Shown here in pieces: positions 9,329-17,926 of a stretch of 64,000 bases of DNA. The position numbers were made by a program, and so were the translations under genes. Below the pieces are notes generated by a model. The model was not told where the DNA came from, did no database searches, and saw only the letters and a program-made list of their open reading frames with translations. The stretch's first letter is position 1. Every line of letters starts with the position of its first letter. Location: the NCBI RefSeq assembly GCF_041379945.2, contig NZ_JBFTXJ020000005.1, forward strand, positions 62,001-126,000, written 5' to 3'. The stretch comes from Aneurinibacillus sp. REN35. GTDB lineage: Bacteria > Bacillota > Bacilli > Aneurinibacillales > Aneurinibacillaceae.

Positions 9329-9844
9329 ATGAAGATTCGCACAAAAAAATGGTTTTTCGCTGCCGCTGCCTCGCTTCTGGTGCTAGGAGCAGGGCTTAGC
9401 GGATGTTCTTCAAAGGAAGAGGCGGCACATGGCGGAACACAGGCGCATCAGGAGCAGCTCGCAGGCGGTGATATACTTGAAACAACTGCTGGGCGTGACC
9501 AGCTTCCATCCTTCCTTAAAAACTTTGATCCGCAGGTCGCTAAAGTATACCAGGCTGTCGGATACAATCATACGGTGATTGAGCATATGGCCTGCTATTG
9601 CGGCTGCGGTGACAGTGTAGGACATAAAAGCAACCTTGACTGTTTCATTAATGAAGTCAAGCCGGACGGCAAAATCGTCTGGAATTCACATGGGACTACC
9701 TGCGCCAACTGTATGAATATCGCAGCCGAGTCCATCGTAATGAAGCAGGAGGGCAAGAGCCTGCTCGATATTCGTAAGTATATCGACAATAAATATAAAG
9801 AAGGCTTTGCAAAGCCAACACCTACTCCGATGCCAACAGCATAA
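9329..9844 (+). CDS. PCYCGC-motif lipoprotein
   Basis: A 171-residue lipoprotein. The N-terminus has a basic start, a hydrophobic core and the lipobox LSGC, with the lipidated cysteine near residue 26. The mature part carries CYCGCGD near residue 90, then LDCF and TTCANC, which is the PCYCGC-type cysteine cluster found in Bacillales lipoproteins. The residue before the cluster is alanine instead of proline (ACYCGC). The paired cysteines suggest metal or redox binding at the membrane surface; the function is not established. GGAGGT precedes the start and a terminator follows. Confidence 0.82.
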   Translation: MKIRTKKWFFAAAASLLVLGAGLSGCSSKEEAAHGGTQAHQEQLAGGDILETTAGRDQLPSFLKNFDPQVAKVYQAVGYNHTVIEHMACYCGCGDSVGHKSNLDCFINEVKPDGKIVWNSHGTTCANCMNIAAESIVMKQEGKSLLDIRKYIDNKYKEGFAKPTPTPMPTA

Positions 9845-9848
9845 ACAC

Positions 9849-9880
9849 AAAGCCTCCGGATATAATGCCGGAGGCTTTTC
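9849..9880 (+). terminator. Intrinsic terminator
   Basis: AAAGCCTCCGG at 9849-9859 and CCGGAGGCTTT at 9868-9878 are followed by T. It closes the PCYCGC lipoprotein gene and may also serve the convergent SDR gene. Confidence 0.85.
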
Positions 9881-9899
9881 TTCAAATACACGATTCTTT

Positions 9900-10547
9900 T
9901 TACAGTTGACGAAGTGCTTCTTCAATCGGCGTCTCTCCGCTTAACAGCTCAAATGTACGGCGAGACGTATGATCGGTATCCAAGGCAGCCACTATTGTCC
10001 GCGCGACATCTTCACGGGAAATCGTCCGGACAGCGGAGTTCTTAATTTTTTCCTCGGCCTGCACACGGCCGCTACCATGGTCATCAAGCAAGCCGCCAGG
10101 CCGTACAATCGTATAATTTAGCGTGCTGCTCTGTAATCGTTCATCAGACTTTTGTTTGGCAACCAAATAGTGATGAATCGCATTCGGACCGCTTTCTGGA
10201 TCATCTGCAAACATGGAACTGAGCTGAATATAACGTTGGATCGCCTGCTTTTCACCCTCTTCGATCATTTTAATCGCTCCAAGGTGGTCCACAAGCTCGG
10301 TCTTATCCGGTCCGGTTTGCGAGCCGGAACCCGCCGCAAAAATAATGGCATCGCAGCCATCTACCGCATAGGAGATGTCCTTTTCAAGATCAGCAAAAAC
10401 GATCTCTTCTGCGCCCAGCTTCTCAAGCGCGTCAGTCTGCTTCTCCTCTCGGATCATAGCTCGCACCTTATGCTGTTCGCTTTTTGCAAGCAGCTTCACA
10501 ATATGACGCCCGGTCTTTCCATGTGCGCCTACAACCAATACTTTCAC
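9900..10547 (-). CDS. NAD(P)-binding atypical SDR (YhfK-like)
   Basis: A 215-residue member of the atypical short-chain dehydrogenase group (NAD(P)-binding, NmrA/YhfK-like). The nucleotide-binding loop is VVGAHGKTGRHIVKLL at the N-terminus, followed by FADLEKD and IFAAGSGSQ. The GTG start at 10547 follows GAAAGGGG and puts the Rossmann strand at residue 2. Longer versions would add 29 residues without homology. The family often acts in stress or redox roles, but the reaction is unknown. It is separate from the mnmL gene upstream. Confidence 0.78.
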   Translation of the reverse strand: MKVLVVGAHGKTGRHIVKLLAKSEQHKVRAMIREEKQTDALEKLGAEEIVFADLEKDISYAVDGCDAIIFAAGSGSQTGPDKTELVDHLGAIKMIEEGEKQAIQRYIQLSSMFADDPESGPNAIHHYLVAKQKSDERLQSSTLNYTIVRPGGLLDDHGSGRVQAEEKIKNSAVRTISREDVARTIVAALDTDHTSRRTFELLSGETPIEEALRQL

Positions 10548-10681
10548 TTTATCAAGCCCCTTTCTCGCAACGTACTCCTCTCTCTTCCCTCTTTTCCTTA
10601 CAGGTGAAACGTGCTCATCTTCTGCATAAAACAAAAAAGTCCGGCTTGTGCAGACTATGGCAGCAAGCGGACTCCTTTTAA

Positions 10682-11638
10682 TTAATTACGCATATATTTC
10701 TTTCCCTGCCACGTATCCCGCCGTTTTAATTCGGCATCAATCGCATTTAACACTTCCCACTTCTTCCTGCTCCACATAGGACCGATCAACAAATCAGGCG
10801 GGCCATCACCAGTTAAGCGGTGTACAACCATCTCCGGCGGCAGACTCTCCAATGCGTCTGCGATTAATCGAATGTACTGATCCTGCTCCATAAATTCCAG
10901 AAGACCGGCTTCATACTGCTTGACCATCGGCGTCTTGCGCAGCAAATGCAGCAGATGAATCTTGATGCCCTGTACGTCCATTTTAGCTACCGCACGCGCC
11001 GTATCCATCATCATCTCTTCTGTTTCACCAGGCAAGCCAAAAATAATATGGGAACATACTCGAATACCATGCTTACGCAGCTTCTCGACCGCTTCGTAAT
11101 AACAGGCCGTATCATGCGCTCGGTTAATCAATTCCGAGGTCGATTCATGGATCGTCTGCAAGCCAAGTTCTACCCAAAGATACGTTCTCTGATTCAGCTC
11201 AGCAAGCAGCTCTATGACGTCATCCGGCAGACAATCCGGCCTTGTGGCGATGGACAGCCCGACGACTCCCTCTTGTTCGAGAATGACTTCATAATAATCC
11301 CGCAACACATCCACCGGTGCATACGTATTGCTATAAGCTTGAAAGTAGCCAATGTATTTGGCATTCGGCCACTTTTTGTGCTGACGTTCCTTCACTTCAT
11401 TGAATTGTGTGATCAGATCATCACGGCGCCAGCCTGCAAAATCGCCGGAACCCCTCGCGCTGCAGAATGTACAGCCTCCTGTTGCGATCGTACCATCCCG
11501 ATTCGGGCAGGTAAATCCCGCATCAAGCATTACTTTAAATATTTTCTCTCCGAACTGCTGACGCAGATGATAGTTCCATGTATGATATCGTTTATCGCCC
11601 CATAATAATGAAGCGCTCGCTTGCTTTACTTGATTCAT
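10682..11638 (-). CDS. mnmL: Radical SAM protein YtqA/MnmL
   Basis: A 318-residue radical SAM enzyme of the TIGR01212/YtqA family. The iron-sulfur cysteines follow the family's long spacing, C-x11-C-x2-C, in FTCPNRDGTIATGGCTFC near residues 44-59. Later family motifs include YFQAYSNTYAP and WVELGLQT. In B. subtilis and Streptococcus mutans YtqA has been renamed MnmL and takes part in converting cmnm5s2U towards mnm5s2U at the tRNA wobble base. Its partner methylase MnmM (YtqB) is normally encoded beside it but is absent here: the neighbours are a DUF441 protein and an SDR. Confidence 0.85.
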   Translation of the reverse strand: MNQVKQASASLLWGDKRYHTWNYHLRQQFGEKIFKVMLDAGFTCPNRDGTIATGGCTFCSARGSGDFAGWRRDDLITQFNEVKERQHKKWPNAKYIGYFQAYSNTYAPVDVLRDYYEVILEQEGVVGLSIATRPDCLPDDVIELLAELNQRTYLWVELGLQTIHESTSELINRAHDTACYYEAVEKLRKHGIRVCSHIIFGLPGETEEMMMDTARAVAKMDVQGIKIHLLHLLRKTPMVKQYEAGLLEFMEQDQYIRLIADALESLPPEMVVHRLTGDGPPDLLIGPMWSRKKWEVLNAIDAELKRRDTWQGKKYMRN

Positions 11639-11669
11639 TACGTGTCAACCTCCATGCGTTCAGTATAGC

Positions 11670-12113
11670 TTACTTTAGCGCATCCGCAAACAAAGCCAAT
11701 ATACCCGCGGCGATAAGCGGTCCGACCGGTACCCCTCGAAAGAGTGCCACTCCAAGAATCGTGCCGATTAACAACCCCGTAACGATATGAGGCTGTGCCG
11801 TAAGCAGTCCTGTGCCGCGACCACCAAGATACGCAACGCCAAGTCCTACAAGAATCGCGGCAATTCCAAGACCGCTCCGCAGCGTATCAAGCAGATTAAT
11901 AGTTGTAATCTTACCAAGAGCAATCGGAGCCAGCACACCCATAGTCAGGACGGCAATACCGATCTTAAGTCCATACTGATTCGTCCACTGCAGCGGTGCA
12001 TCCCACGGCAAAAGCTTAAGCAGCATCAAGCCGGCCGCCGCAACCCACACAGCGACATTTTTTGAGATGAGACCCAGTACGATAATGACAGCAAGAATAA
12101 TAATCGTATCCAT
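11670..12113 (-). CDS. DUF441/UPF0756 membrane protein (YtwI-like)
   Basis: A 147-residue integral membrane protein with about four hydrophobic segments (IIILAVIIVLGLI, a second near 45-65, a third near 75-100 and a C-terminal IAAGILALFAD). The spacing and glycine-rich turns match the UPF0756/DUF441 family, typified by B. subtilis YtwI, whose function is unknown. It starts 31 bases upstream of mnmL on the same strand, so the two may share a transcript. Confidence 0.85.
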   Translation of the reverse strand: MDTIIILAVIIVLGLISKNVAVWVAAAGLMLLKLLPWDAPLQWTNQYGLKIGIAVLTMGVLAPIALGKITTINLLDTLRSGLGIAAILVGLGVAYLGGRGTGLLTAQPHIVTGLLIGTILGVALFRGVPVGPLIAAGILALFADALK

Positions 12114-12534
12114 ATATCTTTACACCCCTCCAAACCAAAAAGGACAGCATCCATCTCTCTTGTGTTAGACGCGCCCTTCACAATTTTTTTCTTTATCCGT
12201 GTCAGCTTCACAATTATTTCATTAGTATACTCCTTTTATAAATAAAGGCATAGAAAAAATTATGTTTACTTATGTGAAAACAGTTGAAACCTTTCTGCAT
12301 CTTCTCCCGTATGCTATGTAGTGAACCCCCCAGGTTATACACTCTAACCTCCTTGCCTTCCGGTTGCGACCGGAAGGTCTTTTTTTTCTATCGATTAACT
12401 CTTGCCGAAGACAGGCAAAAAGCATTATGATTGTATCGTTGCGCAGTTTTATAATTCAAAAGGTGCATGATATAATGAACCTTGCACGCAACGCCCCGCA
12501 GATACGGGGAATTTGAAAGGAGCTTTTATTCTTT
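12114..12534 (+). other. Intergenic region with two hairpins and the typA promoter
   Basis: No protein gene is seen here. It holds tandem hairpins, AGGTTA/TAACCT (12332-12350) and CCTTCCGGT/ACCGGAAGG (12356-12377). The second is followed by TCTTTTTTTT and looks like a rho-independent terminator with no plus-strand gene before it for 2.5 kb. Further right is an extended -10 element, TGATATAAT (12468-12476), with a weak TTTTAT -35 17 bases upstream, then CCCCG/CGGGG in the typA leader and a GAAAGGAG ribosome binding site. Confidence 0.6.
12356..12387 (+). terminator. Orphan rho-independent terminator (possible small RNA end)
   Basis: A 9-bp perfect GC-rich stem with a TGCG loop and an 8-T tail. 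No plus-strand coding gene precedes it nearby, so it may end a small RNA or act as a leader attenuator. Confidence 0.6.
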
Positions 12535-14370
12535 ATGAATTTACGCAGCGATTTGCGCAACATTGCGATTATTGCCCACGTTGACCACGGTAAAACAACT
12601 CTGGTTGATAAAATGTTGATCCAAGCCGGTACATTCCGCGCCAATGAACAAGTGCAGGAACGGATGATGGATTCAAACGATTTAGAAAGAGAACGCGGTA
12701 TTACTATTCTCGCGAAAAATACGGCGGTAAACTATAAAGACTTTACCATCAACATCATGGATACGCCTGGACACGCCGACTTTGGCGGTGAAGTGGAGCG
12801 TATTATGAAGATGGTCGATGGCGTGCTACTCGTGGTAGACGCTTTTGAAGGTTGTATGCCGCAGACACGTTTCGTTTTGAAAAAAGCGCTTGAACAAAAA
12901 GTAACGCCAATTCTTGTCATTAACAAAATCGACCGCGAAAACGCCCGCCCGGCGGAAGTGGTAGACGAAGTATATGATCTGTTCATTGATCTTGATGCGA
13001 CCGAAGAACAGCTCGAATTCCCCGTGATTTACGCTTCCGGTATCAATGGTACAGCAAGCACCGAACCGGACAAGCAGGATAATGACCTCCAAGCCCTATT
13101 CGATACCATTATTGAACACATCCCAGGACCGGGTGGCGATTTCGAAGCGCCGCTACAGCTTCAAGTAACCATGCTTGATTATAATGAATACATGGGCCGT
13201 ATCGGTATCGGCCGCATTCACAGAGGTACACTGCGCCGTGGTGATACGGTTGCACAAATCAAGCGCGATGGCTCAATCAAGCAAGTTCGTATTAATAAAC
13301 TATTCGGCTTCAGCGGCTTAAAGCGCATTGAAATCGACGAAGCAAAATCTGGCGATATTGTAGCCATTGCAGGTGTAGAAGACATCAATGTCAGCGATAC
13401 AATCGCCGATACGGAAACACCGGACGCACTTCCGCTTCTTACAATTGATGAGCCGACACTGCAGATGTCCTTCCTGGTCAACAACAGTCCGTTCGCTGGA
13501 CGTGAAGGTAAGCATATCACTTCCCGCAAATTACGCGATCGTCTAATGGCCGAGCTTGAGACAGATGTCAGCCTGCGCGTTGAAGAAGTAACACCGGAAC
13601 AATATACGGTATCCGGACGCGGAGAGCTTCATTTATCTATTCTGATTGAAAATATGCGCCGAGAAGGGTATGAACTTCAAGTATCCAAACCAGAGGTTAT
13701 CGTACGGGAAATTGACGGCGTGAAGTCAGAACCGACTGAACGCTTGATTATCGACATTCCTGAAGAATACACTGGGGCTATCATGGAATCACTCGGCGCA
13801 CGTAAAGCAGAGATGGTTAACATGGTCAATAACGGGTTCGGCTCTGTCCGCCTTGAATTCTTGATTCCATCACGCGGCCTGATTGGCTACCGTACCGAAT
13901 TCTTGACGCAGACACGCGGATACGGCATCCTGAACCATTCCTTTGACAGCTACAAACCGGTTGTTCCAGGCTCAGTCGGAGGCCGTCGCGCCGGCGTACT
14001 CGTCTCAATGATCGACGGTACCGCTACGATGTATGGCATGCTAAGCGTAGAAGACCGTGGTATTCTCTTTGTTAACACAGGCACAGAGATTTATGAGGGT
14101 ATGATCGTTGGCGAGCATAACCGTGATAATGATCTGGTCGTTAATATTTGTAAAGAAAAACACGCAACCAACGTACGTTCAGCAACAAAGGATGAAACAG
14201 TAAAATTAAAAACACCTCGTATCATGTCGCTTGAAGAGGCCCTTGAGTACCTAGACGACGACGAATATTGCGAGATCACACCGGAATCAATTCGTCTGCG
14301 CAAAAAACACCTCAAGAAATCAGATCGTGAACGCGCAGCTAAGCAAGCGAAATTCGGTGCAAATGTATAA
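12535..14370 (+). CDS. typA: Translational GTPase TypA/BipA
   Basis: A 611-residue ribosome-associated GTPase of the EF-G family, active in ribosome assembly and growth at low temperature or under stress. GTPase motifs are AHVDHGKT (residues 14-21), [14 protein letters not shown] and NKID. The tail has the TypA signature with [20 protein letters not shown] and [12 protein letters not shown]. The length is normal. GAAAGGAG lies 8-14 bases upstream, and a strong extended -10 promoter is about 60 bases before the start. A terminator follows at 14392. Confidence 0.96.
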   Translation: MNLRSDLRNIAIIAHVDHGKTTLVDKMLIQAGTFRANEQVQERMMDSNDLERERGITILAKNTAVNYKDFTINIMDTPGHADFGGEVERIMKMVDGVLLVVDAFEGCMPQTRFVLKKALEQKVTPILVINKIDRENARPAEVVDEVYDLFIDLDATEEQLEFPVIYASGINGTASTEPDKQDNDLQALFDTIIEHIPGPGGDFEAPLQLQVTMLDYNEYMGRIGIGRIHRGTLRRGDTVAQIKRDGSIKQVRINKLFGFSGLKRIEIDEAKSGDIVAIAGVEDINVSDTIADTETPDALPLLTIDEPTLQMSFLVNNSPFAGREGKHITSRKLRDRLMAELETDVSLRVEEVTPEQYTVSGRGELHLSILIENMRREGYELQVSKPEVIVREIDGVKSEPTERLIIDIPEEYTGAIMESLGARKAEMVNMVNNGFGSVRLEFLIPSRGLIGYRTEFLTQTRGYGILNHSFDSYKPVVPGSVGGRRAGVLVSMIDGTATMYGMLSVEDRGILFVNTGTEIYEGMIVGEHNRDNDLVVNICKEKHATNVRSATKDETVKLKTPRIMSLEEALEYLDDDEYCEITPESIRLRKKHLKKSDRERAAKQAKFGANV

Positions 14371-14391
14371 CACCCTTCTATAATGAACGAA

Positions 14392-14425
14392 AACACCCCT
14401 CTTCCTATATAGGAAAGGGGTGTTC
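14392..14425 (+). terminator. Intrinsic terminator of typA
   Basis: AACACCCCT-C-TTCCTATATAGGAA-A-GGGGTGTT forms a long near-perfect stem ending in TTC TT. Confidence 0.85.
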
Positions 14426-14451
14426 TTATACATATAATAAAGAGTTGTTCC

Positions 14452-14556
14452 ATGAAGACATTATCTCCGCTTGAGCTGGTATGCGAACACATAAAGCACT
14501 TCGATGAAAAACAGCGACGAGGCGGCACCCCCATCAATGCCCCCCTGCCGGAATAA
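14452..14556 (+). CDS. Possible 34-residue small ORF
   Basis: An open frame between two terminators reads MKTLSPLELVCEHIKHFDEK and ends in NAPLPE. A TATAAT-like box is at 14433-14438 and a weak AAAGAG before the ATG. No family is recognised, and it may be a chance frame. Confidence 0.25.
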   Translation: MKTLSPLELVCEHIKHFDEKQRRGGTPINAPLPE

Positions 14557-14558
14557 AA

Positions 14559-14596
14559 AGGAGCGGCATAGAAGATCCTGTTCTATGCCGCTCCTT
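14559..14596. terminator. Bidirectional terminator
   Basis: AAGGAGCGGCATAGAA at 14559-14574 pairs exactly with TTCTATGCCGCTCCTT at 14581-14596. It ends the leftward LCP gene. Confidence 0.85.
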
Positions 14597-14609
14597 GCTT
14601 ATACGTGTA

Positions 14610-16091
14610 TTACTTGCTTGTTTCTACCTGCGTATCCGGTGATTTTGGCGCATCCGGCACTTTTGGCGCTGTTGGAGGCGTCGGTGCGGCTGGCTTGCTA
14701 CCGCTGGAATCTTCCGTAGATACACTCTCACTTACCGATTTATCAGGGTCAAGCAGCTCGTTGTCCTTTTTATCTTTCGTACCGCTATCTGTAGATGGTT
14801 TACGTTCTTTGGTCTGAGTTGATTTTTCTTTATCGTTCTGCTCATCAGATTTTTTCTTGCTTGAATGTGTAGACGTTTTTTTCGAAGTGTCTTCATCATC
14901 CTGCTCTTCTTTCTTTGATCGCGTACTACTGCTCTTCTCTGACTTGCTTTTCTCCTTCTTATCCTTAACATCAGATGTATCAAGCGTCTTCTCCGAACGA
15001 CTGCGTCCACCGGAAGGAGAATCATTGTAGCGCGTCACTGTCGTCGGATCAATCCCCATTGATTGCTGCAGAGCCAGACGGTTCTTATCCATCGTCTCCT
15101 GTGGAATAATCGTGCGACTTGTTTTTGCATCCCAATAAGCATCGGTGTTATCTAACTTGACTACATTGGCGCCGTCTAGTTTACCGAAAGTAGAAGCCAA
15201 GCCTTTCATCTGGTCGATAGATAAGTCCGTTTTTACATTCTCTCCGACCGCATCCATTACTTTAAAGAAATTCGTCAGACCTGAGAATGACTTCATCTTT
15301 TCCATAGAGGCCTGAATGACTGCCACTTGCCGATCATTGCGTTCATAGTCCGTAGAGTAGTATTTCAGTCCACGGTCATCGTGGCGATGGCGCACGAAGT
15401 CAAGCGCTTGCTTCCCATTCAATACCTGCAGACCCGGTTTAAGGTTAATGCTTGTGCCGTCTGTCGGATCATTGTACACAAGCTTACGGTCTACATTGAC
15501 CTCGACGCCTCCTAAGGCATCGACGCCTTTACGGAATCCTTCAAAGTCAATCGTCACGTAATTGTCAATGGGAATACCATATATACTCTCTAATGTCTTT
15601 TTAACAAGCGAGACCCCTGTTTCTTCCGGTTCCTGCCCTTTTTGTTCGGCTTCCTCACGTATTAATTCACCGCTCTTGTATACGGCATTAATTTTCTGAT
15701 CGTGGGATTCTCCCGGAATGACAGCCCTGGTATCGCGCGGGATGGATAGCATGGTTACTTTCTTCGTATCCGGATTTAATGTCATGATAATCATAACATC
15801 CGTCAGACCTCCGCCATACTCGCCTCTTGTATCCTTACCAAGCAGCACAAGCGATAAGGGCTTCTCGGCCGCATAGGCGGTCTCCGCTTTGGCTACACCG
15901 GAATCTTTGCGCGGCTCTGCTTCTTCTTGAATACTACTTAAGAAGCTTTGCGTCTTTAAATAGGCGGCTGTTGCTGAACCGCCAATAATAAACAACATAA
16001 CTGCAAGAATAATGATCCACTTTCGCTTCTTATTCGCTTTGCGAGCTTTTTTACGGGCACGGCTCGCTTGGCGAGATAACTCCTCTGACAT
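14610..16091 (-). CDS. LytR-CpsA-Psr (LCP) family wall ligase
   Basis: A 493-residue membrane-anchored enzyme of the family that attaches teichoic acids or other anionic glycopolymers to peptidoglycan. A basic N-terminus (RARKKARKANKKRK) precedes one helix, WIIILAVMLFIIGGSATAAYL. The LCP domain follows with LLGKDTRGEYGGGLTDVMII, SIPRDTRAVIPG and FVRHRHDDRGLKYYSTDYER. About 130 C-terminal residues are low-complexity Ser/Lys/Asp/Glu and end in a Pro/Ala/Thr run. The start is the ATG at 16091 with GGAGGTG upstream. The tail is extracellular and may interact with the wall. Confidence 0.88.
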   Translation of the reverse strand: MSEELSRQASRARKKARKANKKRKWIIILAVMLFIIGGSATAAYLKTQSFLSSIQEEAEPRKDSGVAKAETAYAAEKPLSLVLLGKDTRGEYGGGLTDVMIIMTLNPDTKKVTMLSIPRDTRAVIPGESHDQKINAVYKSGELIREEAEQKGQEPEETGVSLVKKTLESIYGIPIDNYVTIDFEGFRKGVDALGGVEVNVDRKLVYNDPTDGTSINLKPGLQVLNGKQALDFVRHRHDDRGLKYYSTDYERNDRQVAVIQASMEKMKSFSGLTNFFKVMDAVGENVKTDLSIDQMKGLASTFGKLDGANVVKLDNTDAYWDAKTSRTIIPQETMDKNRLALQQSMGIDPTTVTRYNDSPSGGRSRSEKTLDTSDVKDKKEKSKSEKSSSTRSKKEEQDDEDTSKKTSTHSSKKKSDEQNDKEKSTQTKERKPSTDSGTKDKKDNELLDPDKSVSESVSTEDSSGSKPAAPTPPTAPKVPDAPKSPDTQVETSK

Positions 16092-16237
16092 ATAGGAATC
16101 TCGCACCTCCAGATTTTCCTAAACTAGCAATCTCTTATTTGACGTTGAAGAACGTAAAAAGTTCCCCTATTTTTTGCCTATAACTAAAACAACGATAATC
16201 GAGTTTTCTGGTTTATGCAAGTGTTTTCTTTGTAACT

Positions 16238-17035
16238 TTATTCATCGAATTTGACCGTTTGCATCCATTGCAAAAGGGTGTTTATTACCTCGTTCTTCTC
16301 CGGTTCGTTGAAAATCTCATGATAGCAATCCGGCCATTCTACATACCGTTTACAAGAAATTGGAAGCGAATCCATCCATAATTTTGTTGTCGTAGGACTT
16401 ACAATGCGATCGGCTCCAGCCTGCATAACAAGCGTAGGCACATCTGGATAATCCTCTATCTCTTCCTTTGCCAAACGCATCGCTTTCTGTAATTCTTTAT
16501 ACCAACGCACGCTGACTTTGGTTGTAATGTGCGGATCTTCTGTATAACGAAGCGTAACAGTCTGATCCCGACTTACATCCCCTGCCTTAATGCCAGCAGA
16601 GAGACGAAAGGCGGGGGTGATCCTATTTAATATGGAGGCGATCCCTTCTAATGCCGGTGAGATGTTTCGAGAAAGGCCAAAACACGGGGAAGAAAGAATA
16701 ATTCCATCTACATCAGGATGTACAGCTTCCGCATAACGGGCCACAATCAATCCGCCCATGCTGTGTCCCAACAGAAAAAGCGGACGCTTGCGCTTGCTTG
16801 CCCGCTCTATCCATGTATCAACCGCAGCATAATACGCTTCAAAGCGCTCAATATGCCCTTTGCGGCCTTTTGTGCGACCCAAGCCAGGAAGGTCTCCGCC
16901 AAATACAGAATATCCCGCTTCATTCAACTGCTGCACCAACCAATGATAGCGGACAAAATACTCGCCAGCACCATGCACAATTACTATGCTCCCTCTCTCT
17001 TCATCTACTGGCCATATTTCATGATATATTTCCAT
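16238..17035 (-). CDS. Alpha/beta hydrolase (monoacylglycerol lipase-like)
   Basis: A 265-residue serine hydrolase of the hydrolase_4 group. The oxyanion segment is VHGAGEY, the nucleophile is in GHSMGG, and a likely catalytic Asp and His are in AGADRIV and DCYHEIFNE. No signal peptide is present, so it is cytoplasmic. The ATG at 17035 has GGAGGG nine bases upstream; an earlier start at 17104 would run into the terminator of the gene before it. The natural substrate is unknown, with short monoacylglycerols or other esters the family's usual targets. Confidence 0.82.
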   Translation of the reverse strand: MEIYHEIWPVDEERGSIVIVHGAGEYFVRYHWLVQQLNEAGYSVFGGDLPGLGRTKGRKGHIERFEAYYAAVDTWIERASKRKRPLFLLGHSMGGLIVARYAEAVHPDVDGIILSSPCFGLSRNISPALEGIASILNRITPAFRLSAGIKAGDVSRDQTVTLRYTEDPHITTKVSVRWYKELQKAMRLAKEEIEDYPDVPTLVMQAGADRIVSPTTTKLWMDSLPISCKRYVEWPDCYHEIFNEPEKNEVINTLLQWMQTVKFDE

Positions 17036-17060
17036 TGTCAGTCCCTCCGAAATCGACAAT

Positions 17061-17089
17061 AAAAAAACCTCTCCACCTAGGAGAGGTTT
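17061..17089 (-). terminator. Intrinsic terminator
   Basis: AAACCTCTC at 17065-17073 pairs with GAGAGGTTT at 17081-17089. The A-run on the left is a T-run for the leftward 119-residue gene. Confidence 0.8.
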
Positions 17090-17126
17090 CCCTTCATTAT
17101 ACATAAAAGCTGCTGAGCTGCGAGCT

Positions 17127-17486
17127 TCACAGATAACCGGCGCGATACGATGTATCTAAGTAATCGGCCACCTCCGCCACTTTACTCTCTGCTGCCCAGG
17201 AAATAGAGCGCGGAACAAAGTCATCGGTCCCTCCATTGCGTATAGTAGAAGATGAACTTACAGCAACATACGGTTCTCCAAAACGGGCAAAGCGCCCAGA
17301 TCCATTTCTTTCTTCTCTAAATGGAATTTCCAACGCATACGTTTGACTGGTGGAAGTATCATGCATGTTCATGCGAAATACCGGCTCTTCTTGGCTGCCT
17401 TTACGTTGAAAACCCTGTTGTCCAAAAATCTCTTCTACCAGACTCATCGGTTTCGAAACACCTGACAATTTTTTATTCCTTTGCAC
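17127..17486 (-). CDS. YugN-like family protein
   Basis: A 119-residue soluble protein that resembles the small YugN-like family of Bacillales, of unknown function. The most family-like segments are YALEIPFRE and RFARFGEPYVAVSS, which recall the LRVPF and LGRPFLL pattern of YugN. AAGGAGGAACG lies before the start. It is monocistronic, with its own terminator. The family call rests on these short segments. Confidence 0.5.
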   Translation of the reverse strand: MQRNKKLSGVSKPMSLVEEIFGQQGFQRKGSQEEPVFRMNMHDTSTSQTYALEIPFREERNGSGRFARFGEPYVAVSSSSTIRNGGTDDFVPRSISWAAESKVAEVADYLDTSYRAGYL

Positions 17487-17926
17487 TCTTCGTTCCTCCT
17501 TCTTGTTATACGCTTACAAGAACTGGGGGCGACAATTTGCAAGTATCCAACTACAAATTCAGGCTACGACTCCTATTAAATTGTAAGACCATCCTATCAT
17601 AAAAAAAATGGGGAGAAAAATGAAAAACAAGCTCATTTTTTGTAATATTCTATCGAAATTAGATTTTTTCTCCCCTTTTGCCCTTTTATCTTAACATTTC
17701 ATTGATATAATACTTTTTGGGCATACTATTTCTATTCTCTTCATTATATGCAATACTTAATATGCTTCTTCCACCCATTTGGTTTTGCGCCTTAATTTTA
17801 AGGAAATTTGCAAGGAAAGGTTGCAGAACATAGCAAAGCATACTATTATTAAGTCATACTAATCACTGTATAAGTGACATACTAATCTTTCGGTGTGAGG
17901 AAAGAACTCAGGAAAGGATAGGGAAC
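17487..17926 (+). other. Intergenic region before pckA
   Basis: AT-rich, with no convincing protein gene. It contains an inverted repeat GGGGAGAAAAA (17610-17620) and TTTTTCTCCCC (17665-17675). A possible 24-codon frame between the arms starts at an ATG preceded by GGGGAG. A TGATATAAT element is at 17703-17711. Four CATACTA/T copies and a second promoter lie close to pckA. Confidence 0.5.
17821..17883 (+). promoter_or_regulatory. pckA promoter with two CcpN-like operators
   Basis: TTGCAG at 17821-17826 and TATTAT at 17844-17849 with a 17-base spacer form a good sigma-A promoter, giving a start near 17856. TAAGTCATACT (17850-17860) and AGTGACATACT (17873-17883) each match 10 of 11 positions of the CcpN consensus TRTGHYATAYW as I recall it. 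They are 23 bases apart and straddle the predicted start. CcpN represses pckA and gapB on glucose in B. subtilis. Confidence 0.65.

Noticed and set aside
12284-12315. TTGAAA and TATGCT as a promoter for the orphan terminator
   Set aside because: The spacer would be 20 bases, too long to support.
12439-12476. TTGCGC as the -35 element of typA
   Set aside because: The spacer to TATAAT would be 26 bases; the extended -10 element explains the promoter better.
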